Shown here: in pieces, positions 30,129-39,482 of the stretch | How positions within the stretch are numbered: position 1 is the first letter of the stretch | How the letters are laid out: every line of letters begins with the position of its first letter | Origin: Arcanobacterium sp. | Lineage (GTDB): Bacteria; Actinomycetota; Actinomycetes; Actinomycetales; Actinomycetaceae | DNA: 64,000 nucleotides | Assembly (NCBI GenBank): GCA_022778805.1 | Contig: JALFSN010000001.1 | Coordinates: 124,001-188,000 of the forward strand | Direction of reading: 5' to 3' | Notes under the pieces: generated by a model | What the model was told of the DNA's origin: nothing | Seen by the model: the letters and a program-made list of their open reading frames with translations, nothing else | Database searches by the model: none | Translations under genes and position numbers: made by a program

Positions 30129-31945
30129 CGCTGGCCCTCTCCCTCATCAGTGTGCTCACGATCAGCATCGTCTATATCCAGATCTGTTTGATCCAGATCT
30201 GCTTGGTTTGCATCGGCAAATTCTTCTCCCCACTCATCGGCATCGAAAGCGTCACCCAACTCTTCGCGTAGTTCGTCAAAGAGCGGCACCTGAGCTGATG
30301 CGGCAGCGTCCTCTGCACTCTCCGTGTGAGATGCGCTAACCTCCTCGGTATCGTCGTCATCATCGCCTGCTACGCCCGCTGTGTCCTCCACATCTGTGCC
30401 TTGCACGCCTGCGGCATTGGCAGTGATAGCGGCGTCAGCGGCATCATCTGCAGCACATTCTTGTACTTCGCCGTCAGCGTCGTCATCAACTGACTCTTCG
30501 TGTGCACCTTGCTCCTCATCGAAGTTGGAATCTGAAAGCGCATCTGCCTCTACTTCTTCCGCATCCTCTTCTGCATTCAGCTCTGGCTCTTCTACGATGT
30601 CGTCAAGCACGTCGTCCAGATCGAGGAGCATATCGGCGTCATCATCGCTGCCGTCATAGACTGGCTCCCACTGTGCACGGATAGCCTGCGCCTCATCCAT
30701 GCGCTCCAACTCTTCGAGCCGATCCGCTTTCACAAGTTCCACACGGGCAGCGAGTTCTGGCTCTAGATTCTCCACCAGAATTTTTTCCATCAGCTTCAAG
30801 CCACCCTCAGAATCTCCCAAGTCGGCTTTAACGCCAGAGGTGACGATGGCCAGTTCCACTTTTGCATCCGCATCGAGACGATCCATTGGAATCTCCGAAA
30901 TGAAACGCAGCGCTTTCTCGCTTCGCCCCAGTCCACGCTCGGAATCTGCCTCGATAGCCACGTGTGAATAGTCATTAGAGAATCGCCGATATGCGCGCAG
31001 CTCCGTGAGTGCCTCCGAGTAGCGCCCCGTCACGTACGCCGCTATTCCCACAGCTTCCCGCACAATGTCGATGCGGGCTGCTCGCGCATATGCTGCTTTT
31101 GCATGCTCATATGCCACTTCAGGATCGATATCCATCATTTCGCCAGCGTAGGCAAGGTGACGAGCCACAATATCCGCATTGGTCGCATTCAGGCCGCGCA
31201 AATGCTTATATGTGTCGGCAGGAAGCATATCTGCCGTAATAGACTCGGGAATTTCATACTGGAGTTCCTTGGCCCGAGCCCGCTTTGCTTCTCCCCCACG
31301 CACGTTGCGCATACCATCATCAGGGCGTTCTCCCTGCTTGTGGCTGTCGCTCCGGCGCTCATTGCGGTATCCGCGCCGCTCGTCATCCCCGCGATGCTCA
31401 TTGCGATACCCACCGTCACGGTATCCACGCCGATCGTCCGAACGACGGTAGCCACCCCGCGAATCATCACGCCCTTGATAGCCACCACGCCGGTCATCGC
31501 GACGCTCAAAACGCTCATCTCGACCGCGCTTTTCACTCCGCCGTTCATCCCGCCGGTCATCGCGGTATCCGCCACGGCGGTCATCCCGATCACGCGCTCC
31601 CCGCCGATCGTCGTCACGACTGCGGTATCCACGCCGCTCGTCATCACGCCCACGCTTTTCGCTCCACCGCTCATCACGGTATCCACGCCGATCATCCGAA
31701 CGACGCCCAGTGCGGTACCCGCCGTCACGGTATCCGCGCCGGTCATTATCAGAACGCCGATACGAATCACGCCCCTGATACCCGCCACGCCGATCATCTG
31801 AACGGCCACTATGCCATTGGCTGCTCTCCGAACGCCCAGATCGCTCGGAATCGTGAGAATTTGACGAATGAGAGCCGGAGGACTGTGAATGCCGCCGATC
31901 ATTGCGGTGAGAGTAATTCGATTCTGGATCGTTAAAAGTAGGCAT
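30125..31945 (-). CDS. TPR-like protein with Arg/Asp-rich repeat region and acidic tail
   Basis: A 606-residue three-part protein. Residues about 33-215 are a disordered, mixed-charge repeat built from units such as DDRRGYRDGGYR and DDRRGGYQGRD, very rich in Arg, Asp, Gly and Tyr. Residues about 215-435 form an alpha-helical TPR-like core corresponding in position to Rv1691. Residues about 436-606 are an Asp/Glu-rich tail. The start ATG at 31945 follows GAGGAATC; a longer reading adds 41 non-conserved residues. The HAD gene overlaps its stop. Function is unknown. The basic/aromatic repeats would suit RNA binding or phase separation, but that is only inference. Confidence 0.85.
   Translation of the reverse strand: MPTFNDPESNYSHRNDRRHSQSSGSHSSNSHDSERSGRSESSQWHSGRSDDRRGGYQGRDSYRRSDNDRRGYRDGGYRTGRRSDDRRGYRDERWSEKRGRDDERRGYRSRDDDRRGARDRDDRRGGYRDDRRDERRSEKRGRDERFERRDDRRGGYQGRDDSRGGYRRSDDRRGYRDGGYRNEHRGDDERRGYRNERRSDSHKQGERPDDGMRNVRGGEAKRARAKELQYEIPESITADMLPADTYKHLRGLNATNADIVARHLAYAGEMMDIDPEVAYEHAKAAYARAARIDIVREAVGIAAYVTGRYSEALTELRAYRRFSNDYSHVAIEADSERGLGRSEKALRFISEIPMDRLDADAKVELAIVTSGVKADLGDSEGGLKLMEKILVENLEPELAARVELVKADRLEELERMDEAQAIRAQWEPVYDGSDDDADMLLDLDDVLDDIVEEPELNAEEDAEEVEADALSDSNFDEEQGAHEESVDDDADGEVQECAADDAADAAITANAAGVQGTDVEDTAGVAGDDDDDTEEVSASHTESAEDAAASAQVPLFDELREELGDAFDADEWGEEFADANQADLDQTDLDIDDADREHTDEGEGQR
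31303..31849. repeat. Degenerate coding repeats of the Arg/Asp-rich region
   Basis: The DNA behind residues 33-215 of the TPR-like protein is internally repetitive, from short units up to a duplicated block. One protein segment from DDRRGGYQGRD through SDxDRRGYRDGGYR to DERRGYR recurs about 100 residues later, and SEKRGRD also occurs twice. The region stays in frame throughout, so expansion is constrained by translation. Confidence 0.8.
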
Positions 31946-32147
31946 GATTCCTCGCGGTTCAGTTGTAAATAAACAGGAAGCGCACAAGCTCACGCCTGTG
32001 CAAGAACAGACTAAGCATACCCGTTCAATGCCCTTTCGATAGCATGAGGTGAGGCGCTTCACCTTCATGAGGCCGAGTGGCGTTTGCGTCAGAGGAAAAT
32101 TTTGCCTAAACTTTCTTGCGTTGCCTCTGCGAGGCAGCGCGAATCAT

Positions 32148-32219
32148 TGGGGTATGGTGTAATTGGCAGCACGAGTGATTCTGGTTCATTTAGTCTAGGT
32201 TCGAGTCCTGGTACCCCAG
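32148..32219 (+). tRNA. tRNA-Gln (CTG anticodon)
   Basis: A 72-base cloverleaf: acceptor TGGGGTA pairs with TACCCCA, D-arm GTGT/GCAC, anticodon stem AGTGA/TCATT around loop TTCTGGT (anticodon CTG). The T-arm is CTAGG/CCTGG with TTCGAGT loop, and the discriminator is G. CCA is not encoded. It stands 44 bases before tRNA-Glu. Confidence 0.95.
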
Positions 32220-32263
32220 CGAGTTTGGCAGATGCCATCTCAGATGATACGATCATCGCCGAT

Positions 32264-32336
32264 GCCCCGCTCGTCTAGCGGCCTAGGACATCGCCCTCTC
32301 ACGGCGGTAACACCGGTTCAAATCCGGTGCGGGGTA
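32264..32336 (+). tRNA. tRNA-Glu (CTC anticodon)
   Basis: A 73-base cloverleaf: acceptor GCCCCGC with GCGGGGT, anticodon stem TCGCC/GGCGG around CTCTCAC (anticodon CTC). The T-arm is CCGG/CCGG with TTCAAAT loop, and the discriminator is A. Probably co-transcribed with the preceding tRNA-Gln. Confidence 0.95.
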
Positions 32337-32533
32337 CGAAATAGTTGCAGCGTACAGCTCATCGCGCACAGCTCAGCGTTTTGTAGACACAGGAGTTTGC
32401 AGACGTACGAATGAGCATGGGTGAACGAGCATAAATGAGCGGGTGCAGTACTCAAATTATGCGATGCTAGCGCTAGCTTAATAACCAGTGCCCAGTAATC
32501 TAGTGCCAAGCGCTGACTTACAGCCGACTTCCA

Positions 32534-32560
32534 CTAGTGCCTGCTTACAACCAGCACTAG
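32534..32560 (-). terminator. Weak hairpin at the phoR stop codon
   Basis: CTAGTGC and GCACTAG form a 7-bp stem with a 13-base loop that overlaps the phoR stop. A perfect 12-bp palindrome (32466-32477) and further AGTGCC copies lie beyond. Together they may end the pho/pst transcript, but no U-tract is present. Confidence 0.35.
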
Positions 32561-33906
32561 CTGAGAAAGGGAGAGGGGAAGCTCACAGTAATGCTCGTTC
32601 CCTCCCCTAGACCACTCACGAGCGAAATCTCAGCACCATGGACAGCAGCCACATGCTTCACAATGGAAAGGCCGAGGCCCGTGCCACCAGATTCCTTTGA
32701 ATGGCTCTTATCAACGCGATAGAAGCGCTCAAAAATCCGCTCGTGATCTTCCGGAGCAATGCCGATACCGTCATCGCTCACGCGCACTGCCGCCCTATCC
32801 ATCATGAGTCCCGCCCACACCTGCACCGAGCCGCCAGGGCGATTATATTTAATCGCATTGTCTACCAAGTTGGACAGCATCTCATCGAGCAGACGCTCTT
32901 GCCCCCGTACTACGGAGCGTTCTCCAGCTAATTCGAGATGGATACCATTAGCGTGCGCCGTAGGGCTCAGTCGCATCACGACGGTGTGTGCCACATTGAG
33001 CAAATCTACGTCTTCACGTGCGAGGAGCTGTTGCGATTCTTCGGCTTCATCGAGGTGAGACAGAGCAATGATATCGCTGATGAGCGAGAGCAACCGGCTC
33101 GATTCTTGATAAATTCGATCGGCAAAATCTGGCACGTCCTCATCTTTAGCGACGCCATCACGAATGAGTTCCGCATAGCCAGATATTGAGGTGAGTGGAG
33201 TTTTTAACTCATGGCTCACGTTGGCAGAGAATTCGCGTCTGCTCTGCGCAGCGAGCTCTTTCGTGTGGTTTTGCTCGCTGAGGCGCTCTAATAGTGGGTG
33301 AAATTCTGGATAGATATCCTGGCGCAAGGGGTGGTCAAGATCGATCTGTGCCAAGGGCTTCACCAGTGCCTGAGACTGTTGGCGCGCCACCACAAAAGCC
33401 AGGGCAAACAGTACGAGACCTACCACGATAAGGACGGGCAGACCTGCCAGCAGCCCGCTATAGACGCTCTGCACTGGCCGACTCACGCGAATCACGTCCC
33501 CATCAGGAAGCTCCCGCGCAAAATACAGCAGATCCTCGCTGGCCGTAGCCGAGTGGCGGATGCCAGTGCCATCTCCCGATTCTAAAGCTGAGCGAATCTC
33601 CGGACGGTCGGCGTGATTGCCGAGCGTGCTCGCCTCATAGAGCGAATCGAATAGCACCGTGCCATCATGAGCGACGAAAGTGACACGTGGAATATCACTC
33701 TCTTGTGAATACCTCGTCAGTATGTCTACTTGTTCTGCCTGCGAATGCCCTGCCACCGTCGTAGCAATCAGCGTGACTTCATCGCTGAGCATCTCTTCCG
33801 TTGAACGCTTCAACTGCCCATAGTAGAGCGCGATGACGCTCACGTAGGTGAGAATCAGAGCTGCGGCTATGATCGCCGTCATCGACAATAAAATTTTACG
33901 CTGCAT
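32557..33906 (-). CDS. phoR: PhoR-like sensor histidine kinase
   Basis: A 449-residue membrane kinase. Transmembrane helices span about 5-29 and 152-174, with an extracytoplasmic loop between them. The phosphorylated His is at 232 in FSANVSHELKTPLTS. N-box (LVDNAIKYNRPGG), G1 (VSDDGIGI), F and G2 (GGTGLGLSIVKH) boxes are all present. Its place after phoP and the pst genes indicates phosphate-starvation signalling (PhoR/SenX3 type). It begins 15 bases after the phoP stop. Confidence 0.93.
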   Translation of the reverse strand: MQRKILLSMTAIIAAALILTYVSVIALYYGQLKRSTEEMLSDEVTLIATTVAGHSQAEQVDILTRYSQESDIPRVTFVAHDGTVLFDSLYEASTLGNHADRPEIRSALESGDGTGIRHSATASEDLLYFARELPDGDVIRVSRPVQSVYSGLLAGLPVLIVVGLVLFALAFVVARQQSQALVKPLAQIDLDHPLRQDIYPEFHPLLERLSEQNHTKELAAQSRREFSANVSHELKTPLTSISGYAELIRDGVAKDEDVPDFADRIYQESSRLLSLISDIIALSHLDEAEESQQLLAREDVDLLNVAHTVVMRLSPTAHANGIHLELAGERSVVRGQERLLDEMLSNLVDNAIKYNRPGGSVQVWAGLMMDRAAVRVSDDGIGIAPEDHERIFERFYRVDKSHSKESGGTGLGLSIVKHVAAVHGAEISLVSGLGEGTSITVSFPSPFLS

Positions 33907-33921
33907 CGTAGGGAGCCTCGC

Positions 33922-34641
33922 TCAGTGTGTGGCAGGCACCGTCGAGAGCTTATATCCAACCCCGCGCACCGTCTGGATATAGCTCGCTGCCGCCTCGTTC
34001 ACATCTCCGAGCTTTTTGCGCAACATCCGAATGTGTACATCGACTGTGCGGGTAGCTCCATGAAAGGTGTATCCCCACACTTCGTCAAGCAGATGGTCGC
34101 GGGAGAGCAAGATATTCTCATTACGCATCAGCTCCTCCAGCAAATCAAACTCTTTCAATGTAAGATCCAGCTGTTCTCCGGCCACTTTCGCCGTGTGCTG
34201 CAAGACGTCAAGACTAATCACTCCCACATTTAGCTGAGCATCGGTGCTTGAGAGTAACGGCGTACTGCGGCGCAAAACGGCACGGACGCGCGAGACTAAT
34301 TCCATCATTCCGAAAGGCTTTGTCACATAATCGTCAGCCCCTAGATCCAGAGCTTCCACTTTGTCATACTCGGCGTCCTTCGCCGTCACCATAATGACGG
34401 GGATTAGATGAGTGGCCGTTTTTGCTTTCAAACGTTTCAAAATACTAATGCCATCAGTGCCTGGGAGCATCACGTCCAGCAGCACCAGATCTGGAAGAGT
34501 CTGTGCAACCTGAGCCCAAAAATCACTGGCGTCTGCACATCCGTGAGCGTCAAAACCAGTAGAAGCGAGCGTGTAGACTACCAGATCTCGAATGTTGCGA
34601 TCATCCTCGACAAAATAAATCACCTCTCTATTATCCATCAT
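33922..34641 (-). CDS. phoP: PhoP/RegX3-like OmpR-family response regulator
   Basis: A 239-residue regulator with a receiver domain (acidic pair VEDD, phospho-Asp about 56 in LVLLDVMLPG, Lys in VTKPF) and a C-terminal winged helix (VWGYTFHGATRTVDVHIRMLRKKLG). By context it controls the pst operon in response to phosphate. Adjacent ATG ATG codons at 34641 and 34638 are equally possible, with a GGAG upstream. A 196-base gap separates it from phoU, so it may have its own promoter as well. Confidence 0.92.
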   Translation of the reverse strand: MMDNREVIYFVEDDRNIRDLVVYTLASTGFDAHGCADASDFWAQVAQTLPDLVLLDVMLPGTDGISILKRLKAKTATHLIPVIMVTAKDAEYDKVEALDLGADDYVTKPFGMMELVSRVRAVLRRSTPLLSSTDAQLNVGVISLDVLQHTAKVAGEQLDLTLKEFDLLEELMRNENILLSRDHLLDEVWGYTFHGATRTVDVHIRMLRKKLGDVNEAAASYIQTVRGVGYKLSTVPATH

Positions 34642-34837
34642 CGAGAGCGCTCCGCGGTATTGACGATGTCGATATACTGCCAGGTATGCTGCGAAGCACA
34701 GACGCATTGCACACTGTGGATGCACTGCGGGGCGTGCGCTCGCAGCACACTATCGCCATCACAAACGGGAGTCCGAACGCCGCATTTATTCAGCGAAGTG
34801 TACCTGGGCAACATTTTCAAGGAGTTCACGTGGCCTC

Positions 34838-35548
34838 TCACTCCGATTTCGTATCAAGACGGCCTGCGTGCACACCCGTGATAGAAAAAGCTACCCATTC
34901 AGCGACGTTTGTGGCATGATCTCCAATGCGCTCCAGATATTTGGCAATCATCATGAGGTCAATCGCAGTTTCTGCCTCGTCCGATGTTTCTACAAGATCG
35001 TCGTCGCGCTCGTCTGGGCGATGCTGAGCTGATGTGACAATAAAATCAATCAGTTCACTACGTATCCGCACGAAGAGAGCATCCACAGCCGTGTCGCTTT
35101 GTAAAACGGCCGAGCTGAGTGCCAAATCTCGATCAACATATGCCGAGAGTGCATCAGCCACCATGCGCGCCACCCGATCCGACATCTCAAGAATTTTCGG
35201 GAATTCAGCTGCTCCCTCCATCTCCGAGGTGAGCACGATCTCTGCAATATCGGCAGCTTGATCCCCAATACGTTCCAGATCGGTAATCATTTTGAGCGCT
35301 GCAGAAATCTGGCGCAGATCACGAGCCACTGGCTGCTGCTGCAAAAGCAGTTTCATACACAGGTGCTCAATATCGCGTTCTGCCTGATCAATCTGTGCAT
35401 CAGCGCGAATCACTTCACGTGCCGTCTCGCTATTGCCAGTGGCCAGCGCGGTGGCGGCACTGGTGATAGCCAGTTCGCACAGTTTACCCATCGCCGTCAT
35501 TTGGCGGTTCAAATCTTTGAGCTGTCGGTCAAATCTGTTGCGTACCAT
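34838..35548 (-). CDS. phoU: Phosphate transport regulator PhoU
   Basis: A 236-residue all-alpha protein with two repeats of the PhoU domain (conserved DLRQISAALKMITDLERIGDQA and MIAKYLERIGDHATNVAEW). PhoU links the Pst transporter to the PhoR kinase and represses the response when phosphate is ample. The ATG at 35548 has a GGAGGACATCAT site and lies 17 bases after the pstB stop. Confidence 0.95.
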   Translation of the reverse strand: MVRNRFDRQLKDLNRQMTAMGKLCELAITSAATALATGNSETAREVIRADAQIDQAERDIEHLCMKLLLQQQPVARDLRQISAALKMITDLERIGDQAADIAEIVLTSEMEGAAEFPKILEMSDRVARMVADALSAYVDRDLALSSAVLQSDTAVDALFVRIRSELIDFIVTSAQHRPDERDDDLVETSDEAETAIDLMMIAKYLERIGDHATNVAEWVAFSITGVHAGRLDTKSE

Positions 35549-35565
35549 ATGATGTCCTCCGCACA

Positions 35566-36318
35566 TCAGCTAAAACGACCGGTGATGTAGTCTTCCGTGC
35601 GCTTGTCTGCAGGCACCGAAAAAAGCGTCTCGGTATTGTTGTATTCAATGAGATCACCCAGCAGGAAGAACGCCGTATTATCGGCAATTCTGCTCGCCTG
35701 CTGCATATTGTGAGTGACAATCACAATCGTGTAGTTTTTGACCAAATCCGCGATGAGATCCTCGATTTTTGACGTTGAAATGGGGTCGAGAGCCGACGTC
35801 GGTTCATCCATCAAAATCACATCTGGTTCCATCGCCAGGGCGCGCGCAATACACAGACGCTGCTGCTGCCCACCAGAAAGTCCCAGCGCACTTTTATGAA
35901 GCCGATCTTTGAGCTCATCCCAAATCGCCGCTTGTCGCAGCGAGCGCTCCACAATTTCCTCTAAGTCTTTCTTTTTGCGAATTCCGTTCACGCGCGGCCC
36001 ATAAGCGACGTTGTCGAACACCGTTTTAGGAAACGGGTTGGGCTGTTGGAAGACCATCCCCACCCGTTTCCGCAGCGCTATAGGATCAATCTCTTTGAAG
36101 ATGTCTGCCCCATCGAGCGTCACTGTGCCGTCAATCTTCACGCCTTTATCCAGATCGTGCATCCGGTTAAGCACTTTCAGATACGTCGATTTTCCACATC
36201 CCGACGGTCCGATAAAAGCGGTGATTTTATTGGCTTCAATATCGAGATTAATCCCTTTCAACGCCTCGAAATCACCATAGTACAGATGCAAGTCTCGGGT
36301 GGAAAACTTAATTGTCAT
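35566..36318 (-). CDS. pstB: Phosphate ABC transporter ATP-binding protein PstB
   Basis: A 250-residue ABC ATPase. Walker A is GPSGCGKST (residues 37-45), the signature [16 protein letters not shown], and Walker [15 protein letters not shown]. The ATG at 36318 lies inside the end of pstA (11-base overlap), indicating coupled translation; longer readings run through pstA. Confidence 0.97.
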   Translation of the reverse strand: MTIKFSTRDLHLYYGDFEALKGINLDIEANKITAFIGPSGCGKSTYLKVLNRMHDLDKGVKIDGTVTLDGADIFKEIDPIALRKRVGMVFQQPNPFPKTVFDNVAYGPRVNGIRKKKDLEEIVERSLRQAAIWDELKDRLHKSALGLSGGQQQRLCIARALAMEPDVILMDEPTSALDPISTSKIEDLIADLVKNYTIVIVTHNMQQASRIADNTAFFLLGDLIEYNNTETLFSVPADKRTEDYITGRFS

Positions 36319-37408
36319 AGTCTGAGCTTCTCCTTGATTGACCGTGTGCACCGGGACGCTGTGCATCGTTAGGCGGCACGTGTACGGATGATGGCACAGC
36401 TGCCTCTTTCTTGCTGCTCGCTTTTTTATCGACCAGTCCGGATTGCCGTGCGTGCACACGCTTCGTAATAGTATTGACGGCAACCGAGAAGAACAGTGCA
36501 ATCAGTACCAAAATGGCGGCAGTAAAAGCGGCATTGGCGTTGGAATCAAATCCTAAAAATGGGATCTGGCCGGTGGTTCGTCTAATCCACACGTGCACTG
36601 CGAGCGTCTCTCCAGAGCGGAAAAAATTGAGCGGTGAATTTGCATAGAGCGGATTCCAGTTGCTCCAGTCAATAGCGGTACCCTGACCAGACGTCATCAG
36701 TAGCGCAGCAGCTTCACCAAATGCCCGTTGAGCTGCAAGCATCACTCCGGTGACGACGTGCGGCAGCCCCGCTGGCACGAGCACCCGAATAATCGTGCGC
36801 CAGTGGGTAGCCCCTAAAGCTGCCGACCCATAGGCCATCGCTCGCGGTACCGAGCGGATAGCCGCTTCAGTTTCGGTGGTGACGAGCGGCAGGTTCAAGA
36901 TTGACACGGCGAGCGCACCAGCCAAGATATTTGCCTTGAGCTCCACCAGATAAACGAACGCCATGTATCCAAAAAGCCCCACGACGATTGAGGGCAGCGA
37001 ACTCAACGATTCAATAGCCACGCGAATGAACGCCGTCAGCTTATTATCCGGAGCATATTCCGCCATATAGATGCCCGCTGGTAGTCCTAGCCCCACTGAC
37101 ACGATCAGCGAGAGAAGCACAAGGTAGAGCGTATTGAAAATTTGGTTGCCAATTCCCATCGGCCCGAATGAGAGCACCCCTGGATAGTAACTTGCCAGAC
37201 CGGTAATCACGATGTAGGCGGCCAGAGCCACAATCAACACTAGAAAGAATCCACCAATTGCGGTGAATACTCCGGTCATTATCCTGTCGATCCGCTTAGC
37301 GCGGGCGATGCGGTGCTGGAGACGCGCGTCGATTATCACCGCGTCGCTCGGAGGACGGCTCACCTCATCAGAGAGGCTAGCCGCAGCTAATATACTCGTG
37401 CCATTCAC
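36308..37408 (-). CDS. pstA: Phosphate ABC transporter permease PstA
   Basis: A 366-residue inner-membrane permease with about six transmembrane helices and the conserved EAA-type loop ([31 protein letters not shown]). The GTG start at 37408 shares bases with the pstC stop (GTGA) and has GGAGACGATCGCA upstream. Compared with the family it has an extra hydrophilic N-terminus of about 45 residues. It also has a Lys/Ser/Pro-rich C-terminal tail of about 45 residues. Confidence 0.93.
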   Translation of the reverse strand: MNGTSILAAASLSDEVSRPPSDAVIIDARLQHRIARAKRIDRIMTGVFTAIGGFFLVLIVALAAYIVITGLASYYPGVLSFGPMGIGNQIFNTLYLVLLSLIVSVGLGLPAGIYMAEYAPDNKLTAFIRVAIESLSSLPSIVVGLFGYMAFVYLVELKANILAGALAVSILNLPLVTTETEAAIRSVPRAMAYGSAALGATHWRTIIRVLVPAGLPHVVTGVMLAAQRAFGEAAALLMTSGQGTAIDWSNWNPLYANSPLNFFRSGETLAVHVWIRRTTGQIPFLGFDSNANAAFTAAILVLIALFFSVAVNTITKRVHARQSGLVDKKASSKKEAAVPSSVHVPPNDAQRPGAHGQSRRSSDYDN

Positions 37409-38328
37409 TGCGATCGTCTCCTTGAAATGACGTGGATGATCAGGATGCAGAGCATAGAGATGAGGAAGAGCACCAGAGCGAGAGTCCACAGTGCAGCCTT
37501 AAATTCACTTCCCTCAGCAGCTTCTTGCATATCAGCCGTCATAGCCGTCGTGAGTGTTGATGTACCATTCAAGATAGTGGCGGCAAATGCCTTCGTTTTA
37601 CCAATCACCATTGCCACTGCGAGAGCTTCCCCAAAAGCGCGCGCTAAGCCCAGAATAATCCCCGTGAAAATTCCTACCTTCGCCGCTGGCAGCACCACTC
37701 GATAGATCACTTGCCATCTAGTGGATCCCAGTCCGTAGGCGCCTATGCGGTAGTCGTCGGGCACAGCTCGCATCGCATCTGCTGAAACAGTAGTGATCGT
37801 TGGAAAAATCATCACTGCCAAGACGATGCTGGCAGCGAGGACGGATTCACCCGTGAGCCCTTTGCTCTCATCCTTAAAGAGGCGAAGCAACACCGTCATT
37901 CCCACCCAGCCGTATACCACGGAGGGAATTCCTAGAAAGAGCTCCACGGCTGGACGGAAGAGCTTATCCCCGATTCTGGGAGCAATTTCCGTGAGAAATA
38001 CCGCCGCACCGAGCGAGAAGGGCAAGGCGATGGCCAAGGCAACGCCACAGACGTAGAGCGACCCAACGATGTAGACGGCAGCGCCTACCTGGCCTCGCTC
38101 CGTCCCATCTGGAGCTTGGCTGGGATTAAACTCAGCTGACGTCAAAAACTCTCGAATAGAGTGTCCAAATACGGTGAATGTAGCTGATCCTTGCACTACC
38201 AAAAAGGCTGCAATCGTCACGGTAATAGCAATCAGAGAAACGCCGCAGATCCACACTAAGTGACTGCTGATGCGGTCGATGACCTTGGCGCGAACTGCGG
38301 CGTTTCTATGCGTCAATGTTGTATCCAT
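37405..38328 (-). CDS. pstC: Phosphate ABC transporter permease PstC
   Basis: A 307-residue permease with about six membrane helices and the loop AYGLGSTRWQVIYRVVLPAAKVGIFTG that docks on PstB. The ATG at 38328 is chosen; a GTG five codons earlier is possible and neither has a strong ribosome site. It starts 24 bases after pstS and ends in a GTGA overlap with pstA. Confidence 0.93.
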   Translation of the reverse strand: MDTTLTHRNAAVRAKVIDRISSHLVWICGVSLIAITVTIAAFLVVQGSATFTVFGHSIREFLTSAEFNPSQAPDGTERGQVGAAVYIVGSLYVCGVALAIALPFSLGAAVFLTEIAPRIGDKLFRPAVELFLGIPSVVYGWVGMTVLLRLFKDESKGLTGESVLAASIVLAVMIFPTITTVSADAMRAVPDDYRIGAYGLGSTRWQVIYRVVLPAAKVGIFTGIILGLARAFGEALAVAMVIGKTKAFAATILNGTSTLTTAMTADMQEAAEGSEFKAALWTLALVLFLISMLCILIIHVISRRRSQ

Positions 38329-38352
38329 TGATCTAGACTTCACTGATCGATA

Positions 38353-39264
38353 TCAATTAGTGTGACTTGCCTTGGCTTTATCACTGAGCTTGCTCGCCAC
38401 GCCATATCCCATCTTTTCCACTGTCGGCGCAAACTGATCGCTGAGCATATAGTCCAAGAAAGCCTTGGTTGGCCCTTCTGGCTCACCGTTGGTGTACATA
38501 TGCTCATACGTCCACACTGGGTAGCTACCGTTGTAGGCATTCTCAAGTGTGGGTTCAACACCATTGATGCCTACGGACGCCACTTTGCTATTCCCCGCAC
38601 TGTACGAGAGCGCCACATAGCCAATAGCGCCCTTATTGTCTTGTATCTTCTGAATCAGCGTGCCAGAGTCATCAGTCTCTTGGCTCTGATTGTTGGCCTC
38701 TTCAGCTCCATTCAACGCATACTTTTTGAAAGTCGCACGCGTTCCCGACGACGTGGGGCGAGTGATCAGCACGATAGGCAGATCAGGGCCACTGACCTCT
38801 TTCCAGTTTTTCGCCTTACCTGTGAAAATCGAGACGAGCTGATCTGTCGTGAGATTCTTGACCCCCAGCTGCGCATTCACCACGGGAGACATGACCGAGA
38901 TGGCCACCTGGTGATCAACGAGGGCTTTCGCCTGATCGGGCTGCAATTTTTCATCGGCAAAGACGTCCGAATTACCAATATCAACGGTCTTATCTGAAAC
39001 CTGCTTGAGCCCCGTTCCAGAACCACCACCCTGTACGTCTACCGTAACGTTAGGATTTTTAGCACTAAATTCTTGGGCAGCTGCCTGTACGAGTGGCTGA
39101 AAGGCCGTCGCGCCGGCGGCTTTCACGTTTCCAGAGAGCGAAGAAGTGGCGCTCTCACTCGCACTTCCAGCTTGATCTTTGGCTGGAGCATTGCTGCACG
39201 CGCCCATCAGCGATAGCGCCATAACCCCAGTGACGAGAAGTGTGCCAAGTTTTCTGATACGCAT
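38353..39264 (-). CDS. pstS: Phosphate-binding lipoprotein PstS
   Basis: A 303-residue lipoprotein. The signal peptide (MRIRKLGTLLVTGVMALSL) ends in a lipobox MGAC, followed by a Ser/Ala-rich linker. The PBP-like domain has phosphate-binding motifs GATAFQPLV, GGGSGTGLKQV and TRPTSSGTR. It captures phosphate outside the membrane for PstCAB. The start at 39264 is set by the signal peptide. Promoter and candidate regulatory repeats lie upstream at about 39365-39383. Confidence 0.95.
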   Translation of the reverse strand: MRIRKLGTLLVTGVMALSLMGACSNAPAKDQAGSASESATSSLSGNVKAAGATAFQPLVQAAAQEFSAKNPNVTVDVQGGGSGTGLKQVSDKTVDIGNSDVFADEKLQPDQAKALVDHQVAISVMSPVVNAQLGVKNLTTDQLVSIFTGKAKNWKEVSGPDLPIVLITRPTSSGTRATFKKYALNGAEEANNQSQETDDSGTLIQKIQDNKGAIGYVALSYSAGNSKVASVGINGVEPTLENAYNGSYPVWTYEHMYTNGEPEGPTKAFLDYMLSDQFAPTVEKMGYGVASKLSDKAKASHTN

Positions 39265-39364
39265 TGATCGCGTTTCCTTTCCAAGGGTCATCTTCGTCGC
39301 GTTATAGCTCGTGACCCTCAGCTGCAACTGTAGAGAACACGTGTAAAGGCACACTGAGGCGTAT

Positions 39365-39383
39365 GTTAAGTAAACGTAAAACG
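39365..39383. promoter_or_regulatory. Candidate PHO-type direct repeat upstream of pstS
   Basis: GTAAAC and GTAAAAC follow one another on the plus strand in GTTAAGTAAACGTAAAACG, about 100 bases before the pstS start. PhoP-family proteins bind tandem half-sites, so this is a candidate, but it does not clearly match the Streptomyces or mycobacterial consensus. Confidence 0.25.
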
Positions 39384-39482
39384 CGCCTCGTTTCGGTGTT
39401 AGCTGATACACAGCCCCCTACTGAGGTACGCGGTATGACACAAGAGCAAGATAATTATCACGAAAACTTGCCACATGAGCCG

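Noticed and set aside
30016-30339. Plus-strand frames opposite the HAD and TPR genes
   Set aside because: They are complements of strongly coded genes with ATGA overlaps; no independent evidence for expression.
31303-31849. Periodic DNA that could be taken for a CRISPR or tandem satellite array
   Set aside because: The units are degenerate, have no unique spacers, stay in frame and encode the Arg/Asp-rich repeats of the TPR-like protein. No cas genes are present.
32466-32477. GCTAGCGCTAGC palindrome as a recombination or attachment site
   Set aside because: It is short, single-copy in this window, and lies in a repeat-rich 3' region more likely linked to transcript ends.
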